Shown here one piece after another: positions 10,236 to 19,071 of a DNA stretch of 64,000 nucleotides. The stretch is from the NCBI RefSeq assembly GCF_022568795.1, contig NZ_JAKZHU010000001.1:2813866-2877865 (forward strand), written 5' to 3'. Every line of letters starts with the position of its first letter. Within the stretch, counting starts at the first letter, position 1. Position numbers and translations under genes: made by a program. The notes beneath the pieces were generated by a model that ran no database searches, had not been told where the DNA came from, and saw only the letters and a program-made list of their open reading frames with translations. Source of the stretch: Arsenicicoccus dermatophilus (GTDB lineage Bacteria; Actinomycetota; Actinomycetes; Actinomycetales; Dermatophilaceae).

Positions 10236-12638
10236 ATGCCCGCCACCCCTGACCCCGCCACCGGGCGACCCTTCGAGCCCGGCCGCGCCCTCGCCGAGCT
10301 CACCCGCGGGTCGCGGCTGGAGCGGCTGCGCCACGTCGAGACGCTCCCCGATCGGGCGGCCCGGACCGCGCCGTGGCCGACCTGGGTGCACCCGAGGCTG
10401 CGGGCGGCGTGGGAGGGCGCCGGCGTGACCGAGCCGTGGACGCACCAGGTGAGCGCCGCGGAGCTCGCGTGGGCGGGACGTCATACGGTGCTGGCGACGG
10501 GCACGGCCTCCGGCAAGTCCTACGGCTATCTGATGCCCGCCCTCACGGCGGTGCTCGACGGGCTGGGGGCGCGGTCGGGGCGCGGCGCGACGGTGCTCTA
10601 CCTGTCCCCCACCAAGGCCCTGGCCGCCGACCAGCTCGCCCGCCTCTCGGCCCTGCAGCTGCCCGGTCTGCGCGCGACGACGTACGACGGCGACACCCCG
10701 GCCGACGAGCGCCGCTGGATCCGTCAGCACGCGCACTACGTGCTGACCAACCCGGACCTGGTGCACCACTCCTTGCTCCCGCAGCACGAGCGATGGGCGT
10801 CCTTCCTGCGGTCGCTGCGCTACGTGGTGGTCGACGAGTGCCACGTCTACCGGGGCGTCTTCGGCGCCCACCTGGCTGCCCTGCTGCGGCGGCTACGACG
10901 GGTGTGTGCGCGGTATTGCGCGACCCCGACCTTCGTCCTCGCCTCCGCCACGGTCGCCGAGCCGGCCGCCCACGCGCAGCGGCTCACCGGCCTGCCCTGC
11001 GAGGCGGTGACCGACGACGGGTCGCCGCGGGCGGCGATGTCGTTCGCGCTGTGGGAGCCGCCGCTGCTCGACGAGCACGGGGACGTGGTCTCGCCCGAGG
11101 ACCTGGCCGACGGCTCGATCGCGGCGAGCCGTCGGTCGACGCTCACCGAGGGCGCCGACCTGCTCGCCCGTCTGGTCGACGAGGGGGTGCAGACCGTCGC
11201 CTTCGCCCGGTCCCGCAAGGGGGTCGAGGTGCTCGCCGAGACCGCACGCGGGATACGGCACGGCGACGGCGGGCGGGTGGCGGCCTATCGCGGCGGCTAC
11301 CTGCCCGAGGAGCGCCGCGACCTGGAGCGGGCCCTGCGCAGCCGGTCGGTGGTGGGACTCGCGGCCACCAACGCGCTCGAGCTCGGCATCGACGTGTCGG
11401 GTCTGGACGCCGTGCTGCTGTGCGGGTGGCCGGGCACCTTCGCCTCGCTGTGGCAGCAGGCCGGACGGGCGGGCCGGTCCGGGCGCGAGGCGCTGGCGGT
11501 GCTCGTGGCGGACGACGACCCGCTCGACACCTACCTGGTCACCCACCCGGAGGCGATCTTCTCCCGGCCGGTCGAGGCCACCGTCGTGGACCCGGACAAC
11601 CCCTACGTCCTCGCCCCGCACCTGGCTGCGGCCGCGGCGGAGCTGCCGCTGACCCAGGCCGACGAGGCGGTCTTCGGTCCCTCGACGGGTCCCCTGCTGC
11701 AGACGCTCACCCAGCGGGGGATCCTGCGCCGTCGGCCGAACGGCGGGTGGTACTGGGCGCGCTCGGACCGGGCCCACGACCACGTCTCGTTGCGGGGCTC
11801 CGGGGAGGCCGTGGTCCGCATCGTCGAGCGGCGCACCGGAGCCGTGCTGGGCACGGTCGACCACACCGCGGCCCAGCGCCAGGTCCACGCCGGGGCGGTC
11901 TACGTCCACCAGGGACGGTCGTACGTCGTCACCGAGCTGGACCTGGACGACGCCTGCGCCCTGGTGGTCGCCGGGGACCCGGGGTGGACCACCACGGCCC
12001 GCACCGAGTCGGCCTTCGACCTGCTGGCCGAGGAGCGCCACGAGCAGCTGGGGGCCGACCTGCGGCTGGCCTTCGGCAGCGTCGCGGTGCGGTCCCGGGT
12101 GACGTCCTTCCTGCGCCGGCTGCCGTCCGGAGAGGTGCTGGGCGAGCACCCGCTGGAGCTGCCCGAGTCCCGGCTGCACACCCGTGGGGTCTGGTGGACC
12201 ATGACCGAGGACTGGCTCGACCGGCACGGGATCGACGCGACGGTGGTGCCTGGGGCCACCCACGCGGCCGAGCACGCCGCCATCGGCATGCTCCCGCTGG
12301 TGGCCACCGCCGACCGCTGGGACGTCGGCGGCGTCTCCACCCCGCTGCACCCGGACACCGGCCTGCCCACGATCCTGGTGTATGACGGCCACCAGGGCGG
12401 AGCGGGCTTCGCCGAGCGCGGCTACGAGCGGGCGACCACCTGGCTGCGGTCGACCGCGGACGCCATCCGGGCCTGCGGGTGCCAGGCGGGATGCCCGTCC
12501 TGCGTGCAGTCGCCGAAGTGCGGCAACGGCAACGAGCCGCTGGACAAGGCCGGGGCGCTGCGACTCCTCGACGGGCTCGTGCACGAGATGATCACGGGTT
12601 CGCCCGATGTGGCCCCTCCGCCCTTTCGGCTCCCGTAA
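10236..12638 (+). CDS. DEAD/DEAH-box helicase with C-terminal DUF1998 zinc module
   Basis: An 800-residue superfamily 2 helicase. The Q-motif region WTHQ precedes Walker A ATGTASGKS, motif Ib TSPTKALAADQ-like, motif II DECH (VVVDECHVYRG), motif III SATV and motif VI GRAGRSGRE. The C-terminal module has clustered cysteines (CGCQAGCPSCVQ, then CGNGNEPLDK), the DUF1998/MZB zinc site of the YprA/MrfA group. Family members unwind damaged DNA in RecA-independent repair. ATG 10236 is chosen over an in-frame ATG 10137 because homology starts there. Such a helicase flanking the tad locus is common in actinobacteria. Confidence 0.92.
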   Translation: MPATPDPATGRPFEPGRALAELTRGSRLERLRHVETLPDRAARTAPWPTWVHPRLRAAWEGAGVTEPWTHQVSAAELAWAGRHTVLATGTASGKSYGYLMPALTAVLDGLGARSGRGATVLYLSPTKALAADQLARLSALQLPGLRATTYDGDTPADERRWIRQHAHYVLTNPDLVHHSLLPQHERWASFLRSLRYVVVDECHVYRGVFGAHLAALLRRLRRVCARYCATPTFVLASATVAEPAAHAQRLTGLPCEAVTDDGSPRAAMSFALWEPPLLDEHGDVVSPEDLADGSIAASRRSTLTEGADLLARLVDEGVQTVAFARSRKGVEVLAETARGIRHGDGGRVAAYRGGYLPEERRDLERALRSRSVVGLAATNALELGIDVSGLDAVLLCGWPGTFASLWQQAGRAGRSGREALAVLVADDDPLDTYLVTHPEAIFSRPVEATVVDPDNPYVLAPHLAAAAAELPLTQADEAVFGPSTGPLLQTLTQRGILRRRPNGGWYWARSDRAHDHVSLRGSGEAVVRIVERRTGAVLGTVDHTAAQRQVHAGAVYVHQGRSYVVTELDLDDACALVVAGDPGWTTTARTESAFDLLAEERHEQLGADLRLAFGSVAVRSRVTSFLRRLPSGEVLGEHPLELPESRLHTRGVWWTMTEDWLDRHGIDATVVPGATHAAEHAAIGMLPLVATADRWDVGGVSTPLHPDTGLPTILVYDGHQGGAGFAERGYERATTWLRSTADAIRACGCQAGCPSCVQSPKCGNGNEPLDKAGALRLLDGLVHEMITGSPDVAPPPFRLP

Positions 12639-12723
12639 CCTGCTGCCCGAGTCGTCCCGGTTGTCACCCGTTCCGGGGCATCCTTATCCGCAGCGTCACC
12701 TTCCTCACCTCAGGAGCCCCCCT

Positions 12724-13068
12724 ATGGTCGTTCTCGGCCTCCTCCTCGTCCTCGCCGCACTCCTCGCCGGCGTCCTCGCGGTCTACGGTCTGCCGTCGGC
12801 CGACGTCAACCAGATCAGCTGGAACTTCCTCGGCAACACCCTGTCGATCTCCCCCACCGCCGTCTTCTTCCTCGGTGTCGCATCCACGCTGGCCCTCGCC
12901 CTGGGCCTGTGGCTGATGTCGCTCGGCGCCCGCCACTCCGCCCGCAAACGTCGCGAGCTCAAGGAGCTGCGCCGCGAGCAGAAGGAGAAGGACCGCCTCG
13001 ACCGTGAGCGCTCCACGGCCGACCTCCCGCGCGACGGCGCCACCGGCGTCGAGGAGAACCACCGCTGA
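12724..13068 (+). CDS. Small two-helix membrane protein with charged C-terminal helix
   Basis: A 114-residue protein. Two membrane segments are visible (about residues 2-22 and 42-64), followed by a strongly charged helix (ARKRRELKELRREQKEKDRLDRER) that could form a coiled coil. The arrangement resembles LapA-domain proteins and several unnamed actinobacterial proteins; the family is not certain. ATG 12724 follows the helicase stop by 85 bases. A nested hairpin lies just downstream. Confidence 0.7.
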   Translation: MVVLGLLLVLAALLAGVLAVYGLPSADVNQISWNFLGNTLSISPTAVFFLGVASTLALALGLWLMSLGARHSARKRRELKELRREQKEKDRLDRERSTADLPRDGATGVEENHR

Positions 13069-13107
13069 ACCGACGGTCGAGGGCAGGGCGCACCTGCTCC
13101 GACATCC

Positions 13108-13153
13108 CCGAGGGGGACCACCCGCGACCGAGGTCGCCGGCGGTCCCCCTCGG
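13108..13153. terminator. Nested hairpin between convergent genes
   Basis: Arms CCGAGGGGGACC (13108-13119) and GGTCCCCCTCGG (13142-13153) are perfectly complementary. An inner pair GCGACC/GGTCGC shortens the loop. The hairpin follows the small membrane protein on plus and the TadE-like gene on minus, so it can end transcription from both sides. Confidence 0.7.
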
Positions 13154-13243
13154 CGTTCACCGCCCAGCCGGCCCGTCGGGCGCACCCGGGGTCCGGGCGG
13201 CCGGTGGACCTGGGAGACCCCCGGCTCGTCGCTCCGCGAAGGC

Positions 13244-13641
13244 TCAGCCAGCGGGCGCCGATCTCCTGGAGGTGCGGGGTCCCGCGCGGGCCTGCGCCCT
13301 GGCCGGGGAAGACCACGGGGACCCGCGACGGACATCTCGACCGTGACGTCCGGGCCGACCGCGCGGCACCCCGCGAGCTGGGCGTCCGCGCGGGCCCCCA
13401 CGGCCCGCGCGACCATGCAGGGATCGCCGCCACGAGCGGCCGCCGTCGCGCCTGCCACGGCGGCGAGGTCTGCTGCACCCCGCGCCCGGTGCGCGGCCAG
13501 CACCGCCGGGACGAGGGTCAGGGCGGCCACCACCAGCACGAGCAGCACCGCGCACGTCGCGAGGCCGAGCACCGACCCCGAGCCTCGCTCGTCGGCGCCT
13601 GGTCCGGCACGCCCGCGCAGGGCCGGCCGCAGCTCAGGCAT
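13244..13641 (-). pseudogene. TadE-like protein of the helicase/secretion neighbourhood, frameshifted
   Basis: Counterpart by order of the last minor-pilin-like gene of the mycobacterial Rv3654c-Rv3660c locus. The N-terminus is typical: DERGSGSVLGLATCAVLLVLVVAAL membrane helix, then AHRARGAADLAAVAGA and a cysteine pair. After VTVEMSVAG the frame runs on into noise across the terminator. The usual Ala/Arg-rich ending (SSPARAQARAGPRTSRR, stop at 13244) is found in the -1 frame, and one extra base in the GGGG run 13317-13320 would join them. ATG 13641 overlaps the end of the upstream TadE gene by eight bases. Confidence 0.65.
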
Positions 13642-13966
13642 GCCCGCCGCCCTCGACCGGGACGGCCGCCTCGGCGTGCGCCCCGACCGCCTCGGCCAGC
13701 CACCGGACCGGACCGTCCCGGGGCGCCGTCACCTGCACGACCGCCCACTCGCCCGTCGTGACCGTGACGGTGCTGCCCCGCGGGGCGCGGCCTGCGGCGA
13801 GCGCCCGCACCTGGTCCACCGGATTACCCCGGGCGGCCGCGCGTGCGGCGACGTGGGCGGCATCCACGCAGCGCACCTGGTCGATCCCCAGGGCCACCGC
13901 CTGCAGGCCGGTCGCAAGGGTCAGGACCACGGCGCCGGTCCCGAGGGCCAGCTCGGCCGTGACCAC
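13634..13966 (-). CDS. TadE family minor pilin
   Basis: A 110-residue protein with the TadE pattern: short N-terminus MVTAELALGTGAVVLTLATGLQAVALG in which the glutamate five residues in is the usual pilin-type residue at the start of the hydrophobic helix, then QVRCVDAAHVAARAAARG. GTG 13966 begins five bases after the upstream DUF4244 gene ends, and the 3' end overlaps the next TadE-like gene, so the three form an operon. Expected role: membrane-inserted pseudopilin of the Tad/Flp pilus. Confidence 0.8.
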   Translation of the reverse strand: MVTAELALGTGAVVLTLATGLQAVALGIDQVRCVDAAHVAARAAARGNPVDQVRALAAGRAPRGSTVTVTTGEWAVVQVTAPRDGPVRWLAEAVGAHAEAAVPVEGGGHA

Positions 13967-13970
13967 CGGC

Positions 13971-14204
13971 TCAGCCTCGGGTCGCCAGCGCCGCGGTGAT
14001 GATACCCGTCAGCGCGGACCGCACGGCGTCCGAGCGGACGATGGCGATCAGGGTCGCCGCGAAGGCGACGGCTGCGATCGTTCCCACGGCATACTCCGCG
14101 GTGGTCATCCCGGCCTCGGCCCCACGTCGGGCCCGGGACACGACCTCGCTCCACCACCGGTGGCACCGTCCGTGCAGCCCGGACGCCCTCATGACCTGAC
14201 CCAT
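13971..14204 (-). CDS. DUF4244 protein, Flp-pilin-like
   Basis: 77 residues. The conserved core GAEAGMTTAEYAVGTIAAVAFAATLIAIV is the DUF4244 signature, with a type IV pilin-like Gly-x(n)-Thr-Thr-Ala-Glu-Tyr boundary before one membrane helix. It is the candidate major pilin of the actinobacterial tad locus. ATG 14204 is preferred because GAGGAGCAGGAG precedes it directly; an in-frame GTG at 14240 would add twelve residues but lacks a good site. In related genomes this gene directly follows tadC; here about 4.9 kb separates them. Confidence 0.78.
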   Translation of the reverse strand: MGQVMRASGLHGRCHRWWSEVVSRARRGAEAGMTTAEYAVGTIAAVAFAATLIAIVRSDAVRSALTGIITAALATRG

Positions 14205-14329
14205 CTCCTGCTCCTCACCTCGGGGGTTGACGAGCACCATCGTGGACAGGGGCAGGGGTCACGCACCGGGCCGCGCCGCGCCCTGTGGAGGGGCGTGCAG
14301 GGACCGCGAAGAGCTGTGGACAGCGACGC

Positions 14330-14629
14330 TCAGGGACGGGTTCCGCAGGCTTCGTCCGCGACGTAGCGCCCCTCGTGCTCGGCCGCGAGGGCCTCGAAGC
14401 GGGTGCGCAGCCCGGCGGCCGCGCCGCCCTCGTCCACCGGCAGCCGGTCGTCGGTGATGCGCACGCCCCAGGACTGGGCATCGCGGACCACGGCGACCGA
14501 GTCGAAGCCCTCGGCCCGGAGCTGCTCGGCGACGTGGGAGGCCACCCCCTCGGTGGGGAGCAGGATGAGGTGAGCGGGCTGGGACAGGAAGTCGGTCACA
14601 GGGTTCTCCTTGGTCGGCGACTCGCTCAT
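14330..14629 (-). CDS. RraB-like domain protein
   Basis: A 99-residue cytoplasmic protein. The centre (LILLPTEGVASHVAEQLRAEGFDSVAVVRDAQSWGVRITDDRLPVDEG) and the end (LAAEHEGRYVADEACG) resemble RraB, the protein regulator of RNase E, whose domain ends in a gGeYDGWe motif; here it is GRYVADE. The match is by eye and distant. ATG 14629 has a GAAAGGGGCACG leader. It is the first gene of the block that separates the two halves of the tad locus, divergent from the exported protein gene. Confidence 0.6.
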   Translation of the reverse strand: MSESPTKENPVTDFLSQPAHLILLPTEGVASHVAEQLRAEGFDSVAVVRDAQSWGVRITDDRLPVDEGGAAAGLRTRFEALAAEHEGRYVADEACGTRP

Positions 14630-14892
14630 CGTGCCCCTTTCGGGGGCATCTGCGCGACCCTCCCTACCAGCAAGTAGCGGATAGTCACGAAGAGCCATGA
14701 CGAGAGTTGCCCTTCGTCACGGATCGCTGACGTCCGCTGATCGGGCTTGGGCCCGGCGAGGTATTTGCGCTCGCCATTGGGGTGCCAGGACACCTCCGGA
14801 GCCTTCGCGGGACCGGTCGCCCTGATGAGATGGACTCAGTCCACACGGAGCGTAATGAGATGGTCCGTTCTCGTCACTACCCAGGAGTTCCC

Positions 14893-15510
14893 ATGCGCAA
14901 GGCCCTCGCTGCCGTTGCCACCGCCGTCGCCGCCCTGGCCGGCGGGATCGCCGCAGCCGCTCCCGCCCAGGCCGCGACGTACCCGCTCCCCACGAGCTGC
15001 CCGACCCGCACCACCTCCCCGATGCTGTCCAGGTTCGGCGACACCAACGAGTACTTCGAGGTCGACAACGGCTCCTTCGCCTCGCCCACCGCCGGCTGGG
15101 ACGGCTCCTACGGAATCTCCCCCGAGAACGAGCCCTGGTACGTCAACCCCGCCTCCTCCCAGAACTCGCTGTCGCTCTCCACCGGCGCCTGGGCCAAGAG
15201 CCCCGACCTGTGCCTGTCGGCCGGCGAGGAGACCACCCGCTTCTTCTACAAGGGCACCGGTCAGAGCGGCTCGGTCCTGTCCGTCAAGGCGATCATCACG
15301 TCGGACACCGGCGTCTACACCTACAACTACCGCCTGGACGCGTCCTTCACCGGCTGGCGTCTCTCGCCCGTCCTGTCGATCCCGAACTACTCCTACGACG
15401 GCGTCCAGCTGGTGTCCCTCCAGTTCGGCAACGCGTCGACCTACCAGACCGCCCGCCCGATCCAGGTCGACGACGTCCTCGTCGACCCGTGGCGCGCCTG
15501 GGGGTACTGA
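14893..15510 (+). CDS. Exported beta-sandwich-like protein, paralogue 1
   Basis: 205 residues. A Sec signal peptide with AQA-A cleavage (APAQAATYP) is followed by a mature domain with SRFGDTNEYFEVDNGSF, SLSLSTGAWAKS, RFFYKGTGQSGSVL, GWRLSPV and the ending QVDDVLVDPWRAWGY. The 17051 gene shares these motifs in the same order, so the two arose by duplication. Two cysteines (mature CP and DLC) could pair. The pattern suggests an all-beta ligand-binding or carbohydrate-binding fold; I know no family name. CCAGGAG at 14882 supports ATG 14893. The next gene on the strand is a membrane diguanylate cyclase. Confidence 0.82.
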   Translation: MRKALAAVATAVAALAGGIAAAAPAQAATYPLPTSCPTRTTSPMLSRFGDTNEYFEVDNGSFASPTAGWDGSYGISPENEPWYVNPASSQNSLSLSTGAWAKSPDLCLSAGEETTRFFYKGTGQSGSVLSVKAIITSDTGVYTYNYRLDASFTGWRLSPVLSIPNYSYDGVQLVSLQFGNASTYQTARPIQVDDVLVDPWRAWGY

Positions 15511-15659
15511 TCGACCGCGGGCTGCTCCGCCCCCGACGCCCCGCGGCGCCGGGGGTCCAGCCGTATGCCGGGTCGGCGGACCAGGAGTCCCACGAACCGC
15601 AGGCCCGCAGGCCGGACCGGCACTGGCAGGAGTCCTCCTGGGCCCGACGGGGAGCCGGG

Positions 15660-16890
15660 ATGGCACCCGGCCTCATCAGCGTCCTCGCGGCGCCGGCGGT
15701 CCTCCTCCTCGGACCGGGCGAGCTGTCCTGGGTCGCCTCGCTGGCGGGGGTCGGCCTCACCCTGCTCTACCTCTTCGCGTACCTGTCGCCCTTCCAGTCG
15801 TCCGTGGGCGGTTCCGTGCCCACCATGCCGGTCCTCGTGGCCGCGCTCCTGACCTCCCCCTGCACCTGGTCCCCGCCATGATCCTCACCGCGGTGGTGCT
15901 GGCCAGCGTGGTCGACGGCAAACGGACGCCGCGGTCGTTGGCGTTCGAGGTCGGCAACGTCCTGCACGTCTTCGCGCCGGTGGCGGCCCTGTGGCACACC
16001 CGTGGTCCCGCCGGGGTGGCCCATCCCTCCCTCCCCCTCCTGGCGGCGGCGATCCTGGCGCAGTTCCTGACCGATGCCGTGGCGGCCTACCTGCTGGACC
16101 GGCCGTCCAAGACTCCGGCCCGCGCCCTGGTGCGTCCGCTCGTCTGGACCTGGACGATCGATGCCCTGATGGCGGTCATCGGCTGGGGCCTGGCGCAGTC
16201 GGCCCACGGCCGGACTCCGCTGCTCCTGCTGCTCGTCCTCGCCCCGATCCTCCTGGTGCGCTTCCTCGGCGCCGACCGGGAGGCCTATCTGCGCCAGGCG
16301 CTCGAGATGCAGACGAAGTTCTCTGCCGCCGACGCCGCCGCCCAGACCGATCCGATGACCGGCTGCGCCAACCGCCTCGGGTGGGATCGCTCGGTCCGGG
16401 CCGCCAAGGACCGGCTGCACGCCGACTCCCACCTCGTCGGCACGGTGCTGGTCGCGGACCTGGACAAGCTCAAGGTCGCCAACGACACCTATGGCCACGA
16501 GGTCGGGGACCGGCTGATCACCGAGTTCGCCGCGCTGCTGCGCGACTGCGCCCCCGCCGACGCCACCGTCGCCCGGCTGGGCGGGGACGAGTTCGCCGTC
16601 CTCTCGGTGGCCCCCGCCCGACGGGGCGAGGTGGACCTGGTGACCTCGGTGCGCCAGGCGTTGCGCCGCCACGAGGGCGGGCTCCCGGTGCGAGTGTCCG
16701 CCTCGCTCGGGCAGGCACACCTGGAGGCCGACGGCGACCTCGAGCGCGCAGTGCTCGTCGCGGACGAGCGGGCCCGCGCGGACAAGGCCGCGCGGCGGGC
16801 GAGCCGCGAGCACGCCGCACCGGACTTCACCCCGGGGCTCCAGGAGCACGCGGCCCTGGTTCGCCCGTTCGGGGGATCTATCTGCCCTAG
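15660..16890 (+). pseudogene. Membrane diguanylate cyclase 1 (GGDEF), frameshifted
   Basis: Paralogue of the intact gene at 17678. The first part, from ATG 15660 (GELSWVASLAGVGLTLLYLFAYLSPF, then PVLVAALLTSP), is followed in the -1 frame by VPAMILTAVVLASVV, further membrane segments and a GGDEF domain (TDPMTGCANRLGWDRSV, ADLDKLKVANDTYGHEVGD, VARLGGDEFAVL). The switch is at the CCCCC run 15856-15860; one extra C restores the frame and aligns with LTSPPGWAP of the paralogue. The active-site GGDEF is intact but there is no RxxD inhibitory site. The second frame has no stop before the next gene; 16890 is the stop in another frame. The start is uncertain. Confidence 0.7.
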
Positions 16891-17050
16891 GCAGAATCGA
16901 TTCGAAGAGCGACTATCGCCTACTCAGAGGTATATAACCCCGGAAAAAACACCTGTACGGGGGTATCGAACCTGGGCAAAGCCCCGCAAAGGGTGCCATG
17001 CTTCTTGCACTCGGGCTATCACTCGTCGCCCCTCGTGTCTGGAGTGCCAC
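16881..17050 (+). promoter_or_regulatory. AT-richer leader of exported paralogue 2 with a palindrome
   Basis: This stretch is clearly richer in A/T than its surroundings (TATATAACCCCGGAAAAAAC near 16930). It begins with the inverted repeat TCTGCC-CTA-GGCAGA (16881-16895), a plausible operator. A further small hairpin GGCA...TGCC (about 16977-16999) lies before the CTGGAG ribosome site of ATG 17051. It reads as a promoter and leader region although no stop codon interrupts the upstream frame. Confidence 0.45.
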
Positions 17051-17674
17051 ATGCGCCGCCGGCTCGCAGTCGCTGCCCTGTCCCTCGGCCTGACCCTGCC
17101 CGTCGGGGCGGCGCACGCCGCACCCGACCCCACCCCGCCCGGCTCCCTCGCCCAGGGCGGCTGCCCCGTCCCGCCCACCTCCCAGGCCCTGGCGTCCTAT
17201 GGCGACGACGGCTGGTACTACCTCGTCGGCAACGGGTCGTTCGTCGACGGAGTCACCTCCTGGAACACCACCGGTGGCGCCATGGCAGCTGCCGACTCGG
17301 CCCCGCAGGACGTCATGGGCGCCGGCGGCGGCTCCCTGTCCCTGCCGGCCGGCGCGACCGCCACGAGCGACTCCTTCTGCACCGACAGCACCCACGACCG
17401 GGCCCGGTTCTTCTACCGCGGCACCGGCCGCCCCGGGTCCACCCTGCGGATCCGGGTGACGTCCACCAGCACCGTCCTCTACGCCTCGAGCTACACCACG
17501 AGCTACCTGCTCGACGGTGCGAGCACCCGGTGGAAGCTGTCGCCCACGATGGTCGTCCCCGACTGGACCGACCAGACCGGGAAGCAGCAGACCACCGTGG
17601 CCTTCGACGCGGTCGACGGGTTCTTCCAGGTCGACGACGTCATGGTCGACCCCTGGCGGTACAACACCAACTAG
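17051..17674 (+). CDS. Exported beta-sandwich-like protein, paralogue 2
   Basis: 207 residues. Signal peptide MRRRLAVAALSLGLTLPVGAAHA with AHA-A cleavage. The mature part repeats the plan of the 14893 gene: a CP motif, YGDDGWYYLVGNGSF, SLSLPAGATATS, RFFYRGTGRPGSTL, RWKLSP and the ending FQVDDVMVDPWRYN. The stop TAG lies three bases before the first possible start of the membrane cyclase that follows, so the pair is probably co-translated. Role unknown: a secreted or periplasmic sensor or ligand-binding partner of the cyclase is an inference from the repeated pairing. Confidence 0.82.
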   Translation: MRRRLAVAALSLGLTLPVGAAHAAPDPTPPGSLAQGGCPVPPTSQALASYGDDGWYYLVGNGSFVDGVTSWNTTGGAMAAADSAPQDVMGAGGGSLSLPAGATATSDSFCTDSTHDRARFFYRGTGRPGSTLRIRVTSTSTVLYASSYTTSYLLDGASTRWKLSPTMVVPDWTDQTGKQQTTVAFDAVDGFFQVDDVMVDPWRYNTN

Positions 17675-17677
17675 CCG

Positions 17678-18958
17678 GTGTTCGGTACCGGAAGACACAG
17701 ACGGGCTGACCTCCAGCCGGTAGGCGTGCTGGAGGTCCCTCCCGCCGACGCGCTCAGGGAAGAGCTGAAGTCGGCACCTCCGAGCCTGTTGGACCGCGGA
17801 ACAGTCATCGCCTACACCCTGGCAGTCATGACCGGGGTGGTGCTGTGCGCCCGGCCGGTCACGGTGTCACCACCCCAGGCCGCCCTGACCATCGGCCTCG
17901 TCGCGCTCTACGTGGTGGGGTACCGCACGGTCTTCCCCTCCGTGTCGGGGGCCTTCGTGGCCACCGAGCCGGTTCTCGTCGCCCTGATGCTGACGTCGCC
18001 ACCCGGCTGGGCCCCGGCGGCAGTGGCCGTCGCCGTCACGCTCGGTGGCTTCGACGAATGGCCGATCTCCCACGTCCTCCATGGGCTGTTCCAACGTGTC
18101 GGGCAGGCTTTCCACTGCCTGGGCCCGGCCCTGGTGCTCGCGTCGGCGGGGTGGCCGGGCCCTGACGCCGTCACGACCGAGACGCTGCTGCTGGCGCTCA
18201 CCGCCCAGTTCGCGTTCGACGGGGTGGCGGCGCTGCTGCGGGGCGCCGTGCAGGGGGTGACCCCTCGCCAGATGGCCCGGCCGCTGCTGTGGACCTTCTC
18301 GGTCGACGCGCTGCTGGCCCCCATCGGCTTCTGCATCGTCGCGACCGCCCAGACCCGGCCGGCGGCCTACCTGCTGCTCGCGACACCCATCGTCCTCGTC
18401 CGACTGATGAAGTCGGACCGGGAGTCGCACCGCAAGGAGGCCGAGGAGATCAAGACGGCGTACACCGAGGTGCGCGAGCAGGTGCACTTCGACCCGCTCA
18501 CGGGGCTGCACAACCGTCGGGCGTGGGACGAGGCCGTCGCCCGCACAGCGGTGGAGATCTCTCGTCCCGACCGCCGGTCCGCGGTGGTCCTCGTCGCCGA
18601 CGTCGACCATCTCAAGCCCACCAACGACACCTACGGCCACGAGGCCGGCGACCTGCTGCTGCAAGAGGTCGCCCAGGTCATGCGCTCCCTCGGCCCGGAG
18701 GACGCCGTCGTGGCCCGACTGGGCGGCGACGAGTTCGGGGTCCTGTTCACGGTGTCCCAGGGTTATCCGATGCCGGACTTCATGGGACTGGCCCGGCGAG
18801 CGATGGTCGAGGCGTCCGGGCGCCTGGGCCACCAGGTCTCCGCGTCCCTGGGGGTGGCCGTGTGCCCGCCGGGGGGCTCCGTCGAGGAGGGCATCCGTCG
18901 GGCGGATCAGGCCGCCGGCCTCGACAAGCACCGCCGGCGCGTCGCCCGCGTCTCCTGA
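17678..18958 (+). CDS. Membrane diguanylate cyclase 2 (GGDEF)
   Basis: About 426 residues if the first GTG (17678) is used; GTG 17726 is an alternative and neither has a clear ribosome site. Six to seven membrane segments occupy the N-terminal half, including VIAYTLAVMTGVVLC, AALTIGLVALYVVGY and FSVDALLAPIGFCIV. A linker helix (ESHRKEAEEIKTAYTEVREQVH) leads to a complete GGDEF domain: DPLTGLHNRRAWDEA, ADVDHLKPTNDTYGHEAGD, VARLGGDEFGVL. It makes c-di-GMP from two GTP. The residues five before GGDEF are GPED, so no RxxD product-inhibition site. The membrane part is not one of the MASE domains I can name. Paired with the exported protein just upstream. Confidence 0.85.
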   Translation: MFGTGRHRRADLQPVGVLEVPPADALREELKSAPPSLLDRGTVIAYTLAVMTGVVLCARPVTVSPPQAALTIGLVALYVVGYRTVFPSVSGAFVATEPVLVALMLTSPPGWAPAAVAVAVTLGGFDEWPISHVLHGLFQRVGQAFHCLGPALVLASAGWPGPDAVTTETLLLALTAQFAFDGVAALLRGAVQGVTPRQMARPLLWTFSVDALLAPIGFCIVATAQTRPAAYLLLATPIVLVRLMKSDRESHRKEAEEIKTAYTEVREQVHFDPLTGLHNRRAWDEAVARTAVEISRPDRRSAVVLVADVDHLKPTNDTYGHEAGDLLLQEVAQVMRSLGPEDAVVARLGGDEFGVLFTVSQGYPMPDFMGLARRAMVEASGRLGHQVSASLGVAVCPPGGSVEEGIRRADQAAGLDKHRRRVARVS

Positions 18959-18974
18959 CCGCGCGGCTCTCACC

Positions 18975-19000
18975 CGCGTCCCGTAGGCGCGTCCCGTAGG
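18975..19000 (+). repeat. 13-bp exact tandem repeat
   Basis: CGCGTCCCGTAGG occurs twice without a gap just after the cyclase 2 stop codon. It lies at the edge of the block that splits the tad locus, next to tadC. It could be replication slippage or a scar of rearrangement. Confidence 0.6.
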
Positions 19001-19071
19001 CGCACCGCAGCCTCGAGGCCGCCCCCTCCTCGCTCACGCCGCCACGCCCGAGACGTCGCCCCGACGCGCGC

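Noticed and set aside
16970..17020. GGGCAAA...CGCAAAG strings before exported paralogue 2, reminiscent of a c-di-GMP (GEMM) riboswitch
   Set aside because: The order and pairing of the GEMM core (tetraloop helix between the two strings, then the second helix) cannot be drawn; left as a plain hairpin.
14330..18958. Mobile element carrying the cyclase block into the tad locus
   Set aside because: No transposase, integrase, terminal inverted repeats or target duplication were found at the edges; only a 13-bp tandem repeat at 18975.
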